In this document: piece after piece, positions 8,988 to 12,602 of the stretch
How positions within the stretch are numbered: position 1 is the stretch's first letter
Layout of the letters: each line of letters starts with the position of its first letter
Assembly: GCA_044341625.1 (NCBI GenBank)
Contig: JBIIRI010000103.1
Location: 1 to 12,602 of the forward strand
Length of the DNA: 12,602 bases
Direction: 5' to 3'
DNA from: Falsiroseomonas sp044341625
GTDB taxonomy: Bacteria > Pseudomonadota > Alphaproteobacteria > Acetobacterales > Acetobacteraceae
Translations under genes and position numbers: made by a program
The notes under the pieces: generated by a model
Database searches by the model: none
What the model was told of the DNA's origin: nothing
The model's input: the letters and a program-made list of their open reading frames with translations, nothing else

Positions 8988-9060
8988 GGGCCTGTAGCTC
9001 AATGGTCAGAGCGGGCCGCTCATAACGGCTTGGTTGGGGGTTCGAGTCCCTCCGGGCCCA
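8988..9060 (+). tRNA. tRNA with CAU anticodon, probably tRNA-Ile2 (lysidine-modified, reads AUA)
   Basis: A full cloverleaf of 73 nt is visible. The acceptor stem is GGGCCTG with CGGGCCC, and the D arm is GCTC/GAGC. The anticodon stem is GGCCG/CGGCT with loop CTCATAA (anticodon 9021-9023). The T arm closes around TTCGAGT, and the discriminator is A. CCA is not encoded (TCC follows). A CAU anticodon may mean initiator Met, elongator Met or Ile2. The initiator is unlikely because the three G-C pairs at the base of the anticodon stem are missing. C4-G69 and C5-G68, the acceptor pairs used by TilS to recognise tRNA-Ile2 in E. coli, are present, and the CTTGGT context resembles E. coli ileX. Automated calls may label it tRNA-Met. 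Confidence 0.95.
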
Positions 9061-9160
9061 TCCCACCCCTTCCCCTTCGCCCCGGCGACGTGGCCGCATG
9101 GCCGGCAAGGCTGGAAACGGCGCCCCCGGCGGGATAGAAGGCGGCACTCCCCTTTCCCCC

Positions 9161-9165
9161 GGAAG
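9161..9165 (+). promoter_or_regulatory. Ribosome binding site of ettA
   Basis: GGAAG lies 9 nt before the ATG at 9175. It supports this start rather than the frame-open positions upstream that run through the tRNA gene. Confidence 0.55.
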
Positions 9166-9174
9166 TCCCGCACC

Positions 9175-10854
9175 ATGCCCGCCTGGCAGTATGTCTATGT
9201 GATGAAGGATCTCACGAAGTCCTACCCGGGCGGCCGTGAGGTGTTCAAAGGCATCACCCTTTCCTTCCTCCCCGATGTGAAGATCGGCGTGCTCGGCCCG
9301 AACGGCGCCGGCAAGTCCACGCTGATGCGGATCATGGCCGGCCAGGACAAGGAATTCGGCGGCGAGGCCTGGGCGGCGGAAGGCGCGCGGGTCGGCTACC
9401 TGTCGCAGGAGCCGCAGCTGAACCCCGACAAGACGGTCGGCGAAAACGTGATGGAGGCCTTCACCGAGCTGTCGGCCCAGCTCCGCCGCTTCAACGAGAT
9501 CTCCGAGAAATTCGCCGAGGAGATGTCGGAGGAGGAGATGAACGCCCTGCTCGCCGAACAGGCCGAGCTGCAGGAGAAGATCGACGCCGCCGAGGGCTGG
9601 GAGATCGACCGCCGCATCGAGATCGCGCTCGATGCCCTGCGCTGCCCGCCTTTCGACAGCCCGGTGGGGCACCTCTCGGGCGGTGAGCGCCGGCGCGTGG
9701 CGCTGTGCAAGCTGCTGCTGGAGAAGCCCGACCTGCTGCTACTGGACGAGCCGACGAACCACCTCGACGCCGAAAGCGTCGCCTGGCTGGAACAGACGCT
9801 GAAGGATTATCGCGGCGCCGTGCTGATCGTGACGCATGACCGCTACTTCCTCGACAACGTGACCAACTGGATTCTCGAGGTCGATCGCGGCCGCGGCTTC
9901 CCCTACCAGGGCAACTACTCGGCGTATCTGGACCAGAAGCGCAAGCGCCTGCAGCAGGAGGAGCGGGAGGAAAGCACCCGCCAGCGCCAGCTTGCGCGCG
10001 AACAGGAATGGATGGGCCGCAGCCCCGCCGCGCGGATGGCGAAGTCCAAGGCGCGTATCGCGGCCTATGAGGAATTGCTCGCCAAGAGCCAGGAAAAGGG
10101 CCCGGGCGAGGCCGAGATCGTCATCCCCCCCGCGCCCCGCCTCGGCAACCTGGTCATCCAGGCGGAGCACCTGCGAAAGGGCTATGGCAACCGCCTGCTG
10201 ATCGACGACCTGAACTTCAAGCTGCCGCCGGGCGGCATCGTCGGCATCATCGGGCCGAACGGCGCGGGCAAGTCCACGCTGTTCAAGATGATCACCAACG
10301 TCGAACAGCCCGATGGCGGCAAGCTGACGATCGGCGACAGCGTGAAGCTCGGCTATGTCGACCAGTCGCGCGACAGCCTGGATGACAACAAGACCGTCTG
10401 GCAGGAAATCTCCGACGGGATGGACCAGATCACCATCGGCAAGAAGACCATCCCCTCGCGCGCCTATGTCGCGGCCTTCAACTTCAAGGGCGCGGATCAG
10501 CAGAAGCGGGTCGGCGTGCTGTCGGGCGGCGAGCGCAACCGCGTCCACCTCGCGAAGATGCTGAAGCGCGAGCACAATGTGCTGCTGCTGGACGAACCGA
10601 CCAACGACCTCGACATCGACACGCTGCGCGCGCTGGAAGACGCGCTGGAGGATTTCGCGGGCTGCGCGGTGGTGATCAGCCACGACCGCTGGTTCCTCGA
10701 CCGCCTGGCCACGCATATCCTGGCCTTCGAAGGCGACAGCCATGTCGAATGGTTTGAGGGTAACTTCGAGGCCTATGAGGCCGATAAGCGCCGGCGCCTG
10801 GGTGCCGCGGCGGACCAGCCGCACCGCATCAAGTACCGGCCTCTCGCCCGGTAG
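9175..10854 (+). CDS. ettA: Energy-dependent translational throttle protein EttA (ABC-F ATPase)
   Basis: EttA is a soluble ABC-F protein that binds the ribosomal E site and gates entry into elongation according to the ATP/ADP ratio. The product is 559 aa (E. coli EttA is 555). The first ABC domain has Walker A GPNGAGKST at 41-49, signature LSGGERRR at about 167 and Walker B LLLLDEPTNHLD at about 187-198. The Glu-rich helical insert at about 100-150 is the arm that marks EttA within ABC-F. A charged linker (about 245-325, with RKRLQQEEREE) joins the domains. The second domain has Walker A at about 360, LSGGERNR at about 449 and LLLDEPTNDLD at about 469. There is no membrane segment, so it is not a transporter. 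The next gene starts 6 nt after the stop, implying one transcript. Confidence 0.96.
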   Translation: MPAWQYVYVMKDLTKSYPGGREVFKGITLSFLPDVKIGVLGPNGAGKSTLMRIMAGQDKEFGGEAWAAEGARVGYLSQEPQLNPDKTVGENVMEAFTELSAQLRRFNEISEKFAEEMSEEEMNALLAEQAELQEKIDAAEGWEIDRRIEIALDALRCPPFDSPVGHLSGGERRRVALCKLLLEKPDLLLLDEPTNHLDAESVAWLEQTLKDYRGAVLIVTHDRYFLDNVTNWILEVDRGRGFPYQGNYSAYLDQKRKRLQQEEREESTRQRQLAREQEWMGRSPAARMAKSKARIAAYEELLAKSQEKGPGEAEIVIPPAPRLGNLVIQAEHLRKGYGNRLLIDDLNFKLPPGGIVGIIGPNGAGKSTLFKMITNVEQPDGGKLTIGDSVKLGYVDQSRDSLDDNKTVWQEISDGMDQITIGKKTIPSRAYVAAFNFKGADQQKRVGVLSGGERNRVHLAKMLKREHNVLLLDEPTNDLDIDTLRALEDALEDFAGCAVVISHDRWFLDRLATHILAFEGDSHVEWFEGNFEAYEADKRRRLGAAADQPHRIKYRPLAR

Positions 10855-10860
10855 GCTGCC

Positions 10861-11460
10861 ATGCAGCTGGCTGGGGTATCGGCGCCGGGCTCGCACCCGG
10901 CGCTCACCTTCCTGCGCGTCGGCGCGACCGAGATCGGCATCGCCTGCCGCTACAAGGCCGGCCCCGACATCCGCAGCACGGATGAAGGCGGGCACGCGGA
11001 TGCGATCCTGCCGGGCGGCGTGCCGGTGGGCTACTACGCCCGCACCCGCCGCGACCGGCGCCTGGCCATCATCGCGCCGGGGATGGTGCGCGATGCGCGG
11101 GCGCTGCTGAACGACCGGCCCGAATACATGCTGGCGGAGGAAGCCCGCGCCCGCCGCTGCCCGACCACCTTCTGCATCGTGGAAGTCGGCCGCGACGCGG
11201 CGGAAGGCTTCGTGCGCGCCTGGGCCGAGATCGCCGCCCGCCCGCCGCGCTTCTTCGCCGTCGGCGGCAACTGCGCCCAGGTGATCGCCCGCGCGCTGGT
11301 CGAGGTCGGGGCCATGAAGCGGCGCTTTCCCGCGCCTGGCAGTCCGGACGCGCTGTTCCGCGCGCTGCACCGCGCGCGCCCCGATGCGCGGATCGCCACC
11401 GGCTTCGCCGAATTCCTCCCCGAAGGCGCCGGCTTCGCCATCCGGCTGGAGCCCGCTTGA
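10861..11460 (+). CDS. Uncharacterised protein with a possible permuted papain-like His/Cys pattern
   Basis: I do not recognise the family of this 199-aa protein with confidence. No signal peptide or membrane helix is evident. Two segments stand out: GGHADAILPGGVPVGYY with H45, and VGGNCAQVIARALVEVGA with N137-C138, followed by a SPDALFRAL stretch. A Gly-His strand early and an Asn-Cys at the start of a helix later is the order seen in circularly permuted papain-like folds (LRAT/PPPDE/YiiX-type peptidases, amidases or acyltransferases). This is a pattern judgement, not a match. The ATG at 10861 lies 6 nt after ettA with no strong Shine-Dalgarno. Its stop overlaps the next gene's TTG start, so it is embedded in an ettA operon. 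Base composition matches its neighbours, so recent transfer is not indicated. Confidence 0.85.
   Translation: MQLAGVSAPGSHPALTFLRVGATEIGIACRYKAGPDIRSTDEGGHADAILPGGVPVGYYARTRRDRRLAIIAPGMVRDARALLNDRPEYMLAEEARARRCPTTFCIVEVGRDAAEGFVRAWAEIAARPPRFFAVGGNCAQVIARALVEVGAMKRRFPAPGSPDALFRALHRARPDARIATGFAEFLPEGAGFAIRLEPA
11448..11451 (+). promoter_or_regulatory. Ribosome binding site supporting a TTG start
   Basis: GGAG ends 5 nt before the TTG at 11457. The TTG overlaps the preceding stop as TTGA, a typical translational-coupling arrangement. No in-frame ATG lies near the expected N-terminus. Confidence 0.5.
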
Positions 11461-11975
11461 TCTCCGCCCTGCACAGCGCCCCGCGCACGCTGACGACCGC
11501 GCGGCTATCGCTGCTGCCGCCGGGCCGGGAGCACCTGCCGGACCTGATCCGCCTGAAGGCCGATGAGCGCGTCTTCGGCTTCATGCTGCACGGCACCCGC
11601 AGCCCCGAGCGCACGAAGGAAGAGCTCGAGGACGACATGGAGTTCTGGCTGGTGCGCGGCTACGGCACCTGGAGCGTCTTCGAACGCGCGACGGGCGAGT
11701 TCCTCGGCATCGCCGGGCTCATGGAACGCCCCGACGGGCGCGGCGTCGCGCTCCGTTTCGCGTTGTGGCCGGAATGCCGGGGCAAGGGCTATGCGCGGGA
11801 AGCCGCGGCGGCGGCCCTGGAATTCGGCCACCGCGCGGGCCTCAAGCGCATCATCGCCGTGGCGCGGGAGAGCAACATGGCGTCGCGCGGCGTGCTGGCC
11901 GATATCGGCATGCGCGAGGCGGGCGAGTTCCGCCACCAGGGCCACCGCATGGTGCTGTTCGAGAGCGTGGCGTAG
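11457..11975 (+). CDS. GNAT family N-acetyltransferase (RimJ/RimL-like)
   Basis: The product is 172 aa, the normal size for the RimJ/RimL branch of GNATs, which acetylate protein N-termini or small amines; the substrate is unknown. Typical features are the opening TLTTARLSLLPPGREHLPDL, the central YGTWSVFERATGEFLGIAGL, and the acetyl-CoA loop ECRGKGYAREAAAAALEFG with canonical R-x-x-G-x-A at about 109-114. IIAVARESNMASRGVLADIGM follows, with the Asn/Ser-rich turn and Gly-Met end of motif B. The start is TTG, overlapping the preceding gene by 4 nt. The stop TAG is made of the TA target dinucleotide (11973-11974) plus the first base of a MITE-like element, so the original C-terminus may have been slightly longer. 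All core motifs are present, so it is probably functional. Confidence 0.92.
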   Translation: MISALHSAPRTLTTARLSLLPPGREHLPDLIRLKADERVFGFMLHGTRSPERTKEELEDDMEFWLVRGYGTWSVFERATGEFLGIAGLMERPDGRGVALRFALWPECRGKGYAREAAAAALEFGHRAGLKRIIAVARESNMASRGVLADIGMREAGEFRHQGHRMVLFESVA

Positions 11976-12053
11976 GGTCCAGACTCAATCATCTGCCGGG
12001 CGCCTGGCCGGTCCCGCGTGGCATCCGCCTGGGGTCTGATTGGGTTTGGACCC
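11975..12053. mobile_element. 79-bp MITE-like element with 17-bp terminal inverted repeats and flanking TA
   Basis: 11975-11991 and 12037-12053 are inverted repeats matching at 15 of 17 positions, starting GGGTCCAGACTCAATCA on the left. TA lies immediately outside both ends (11973-11974 and 12054-12055), consistent with a TA target duplication as made by IS630/Tc1-type and some IS5-type elements. The interior is about 45 bp, GC-rich and non-coding. In the + strand transcript both mismatches become G-U pairs, so the ends also form a continuous 19-bp RNA stem and could act as a transcription or stability element for the ettA operon. It may instead be only a gene-end hairpin; the TA flanks favour a mobile origin. 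Confidence 0.55.
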
Positions 12054-12069
12054 TAGGTTCTGTGGACAC

Positions 12070-12498
12070 TTATCTGAGCCACAGGACGGTGGCGGCGAGA
12101 GTGACGACGGCGAGGTAGTTGCGTGCGGTCTTCTCGAAGCGCGTGGCGACGCGACGGAACTGCTTGAGCTTGCTGAAGCAGCACTCGATCAGATGGCGCT
12201 GGGCGTAGAGGTGCTTGTCGAGCGGGTACTTGCGAGCACGGGAGGGATTGTTGGGGATGACCGCGACGGCCCCCTTGGCGGCGATCGCCTTTCGCAGCGG
12301 GTCGGCATCGTAGGCGGCATCGGCCATGACCACCTCGGCAGGCAGGCCGTCGATCAGGGCGTAGGCTTGCGGACAGTCGCCGCGCTGTCCGCCAGTCAGG
12401 GCGAAGCGCACCGGGGCGCCCAGGCCTCGGACGGCCAGGTGGATCTTGGTGCTCAGGCCACCGCGGGAGCGACCAAGGGCCTGATCTTCAGGCCCCCC
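12070..12498 (-). CDS. IS5-family transposase, C-terminal part (orfB frame)
   Basis: This frame encodes the C-terminal half of a DDE transposase that cuts and joins the IS ends. From the frameshift site it reads EDQALGRSRGGLSTKIHLAV, then VRFALTGGQRGDCPQA. VVMADAAYDAD carries the second catalytic Asp, NNPSRARKYPLDKHLYAQRHLIE carries the catalytic Glu, and CCFSKLKQFRRVATRFEKTARNYLA is the typical end. It stops with TAA at 12072-12070. A GTG at 12411 is the only nearby start-like codon, but that would omit conserved residues, so the product is most likely made as an orfA-orfB fusion by a -1 shift at 12493-12503. No internal stop is seen in this part. Confidence 0.88.
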   Translation of the reverse strand, partial: GGPEDQALGRSRGGLSTKIHLAVRGLGAPVRFALTGGQRGDCPQAYALIDGLPAEVVMADAAYDADPLRKAIAAKGAVAVIPNNPSRARKYPLDKHLYAQRHLIECCFSKLKQFRRVATRFEKTARNYLAVVTLAATVLWLR

Positions 12499-12602
12499 TT
12501 TTTGGCGCCGGCAGCGTGCTGGTGGGCGCGGATGATGGTGCTGTCGACGATCAGGTATTCGAAGTCGGGGTCATCCGACATCGCTTCGAAGATGCGCCGC
12601 CA
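12453..12602 (-). CDS. IS5-family transposase, upstream frame (orfA), 5' end outside window
   Basis: From the right edge this frame reads WRRIFEAMSDDPDFEYLIVDSTIIRAHQ, containing the first catalytic Asp (VDST), then HAAGAKKGG. It continues without homology to a TGA at 12455-12453. Conserved transposase sequence passes from this frame to the orfB frame exactly at the A5G6 run, which is why the two are read as one gene with a frameshift. The N-terminus lies beyond the window. Confidence 0.85.
   Translation of the reverse strand, partial: WRRIFEAMSDDPDFEYLIVDSTIIRAHQHAAGAKKGGLKIRPLVAPAVA
12493..12503 (-). promoter_or_regulatory. Probable programmed -1 frameshift site in the transposase
   Basis: On the minus strand five A are followed by six G and then C. 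In the orfA frame the codons are AAA AAG GGG GGC, so G GGG GGC is a classic X XXY YYZ slippery heptamer. A -1 slip there joins orfA to orfB with conserved residues continuous on both sides. A mutation breaking the gene would look the same, but frameshifting at such runs is known in this IS group. Confidence 0.6.

Larger units (their letters stand above)
12056..12602 (-). mobile_element. IS5-family insertion sequence, one end plus the 3' part of the transposase (continues past the window)
   Basis: The transposase frames at 12070-12602 are typical of the two-frame, frameshifting IS5-family elements (IS427-like group). The element end is placed at 12056, just after the TA at 12054-12055, with terminal bases GGTTCTGTGGACAC. 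The exact boundary needs the other end, which is outside the window. CTGTGG (12060-12065) and CCACAG (12079-12084) form a small inverted repeat around the transposase stop codon. The element abuts the MITE-like repeat, sharing the TA between them. Confidence 0.8.

Noticed and set aside
9739..11370. 543-aa open frame on - across ettA and the next gene
   Set aside because: It crosses two real genes in antisense and has no domain pattern; a composition artefact.

Overview
The window is GC-rich, densely coded chromosomal DNA. Gene content and protein style point to an alphaproteobacterium. A dnaG-rpoD pair without rpsU, a Rhodospirillum-type H+-pyrophosphatase and the sequence style suggest Rhodospirillales, most likely Acetobacteraceae (Roseomonas-like). 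That placement is inferred; no rRNA is present to confirm it.

Layout: (1) 1-183 holds a cluster of nested palindromic repeats before dnaG. (2) 184-4643 carries dnaG (primase), rpoD (housekeeping sigma factor) and a GNAT acetyltransferase starting 2 nt after the rpoD stop, all on + and probably one macromolecular-synthesis operon. It ends at a perfect 10-bp hairpin (4650-4672) shared with the convergent next gene. (3) 4688-8100 on - holds an L-2-hydroxyglutarate dehydrogenase-like FAD oxidoreductase and hppA, a membrane proton-pumping pyrophosphatase with its own strong intrinsic terminator (5891-5927). (4) 8101-8388 is a 288-bp divergent control region. (5) 8389-9060 on + holds ppa (soluble pyrophosphatase), its terminator, and a CAU-anticodon tRNA that looks like tRNA-Ile2. 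(6) 9175-11975 on + is a tightly packed trio: ettA (ABC-F translation factor), an unrecognised 199-aa protein with a possible permuted papain-like His/Cys pattern, and a RimJ/RimL-like GNAT acetyltransferase with a TTG start. (7) 11973-12602 is mobile DNA: a 79-bp MITE-like element between TA dinucleotides, abutted by one end of an IS5-family insertion sequence that runs off the window and appears to need a -1 frameshift.

How the genes fit together: DnaG and RpoD serve replication priming and transcription initiation. The membrane and soluble pyrophosphatases remove the pyrophosphate released by polymerases and aminoacyl-tRNA synthetases, one conserving the energy as a proton gradient. EttA and the Ile2 tRNA act in translation. 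Most of the window is conserved housekeeping sequence. I see no phage, CRISPR, toxin-antitoxin or obvious defence system. The least explained items are the 199-aa protein, the MITE/IS junction at the right edge, the homopolymer runs in hppA and the divergent pyrophosphatase arrangement.
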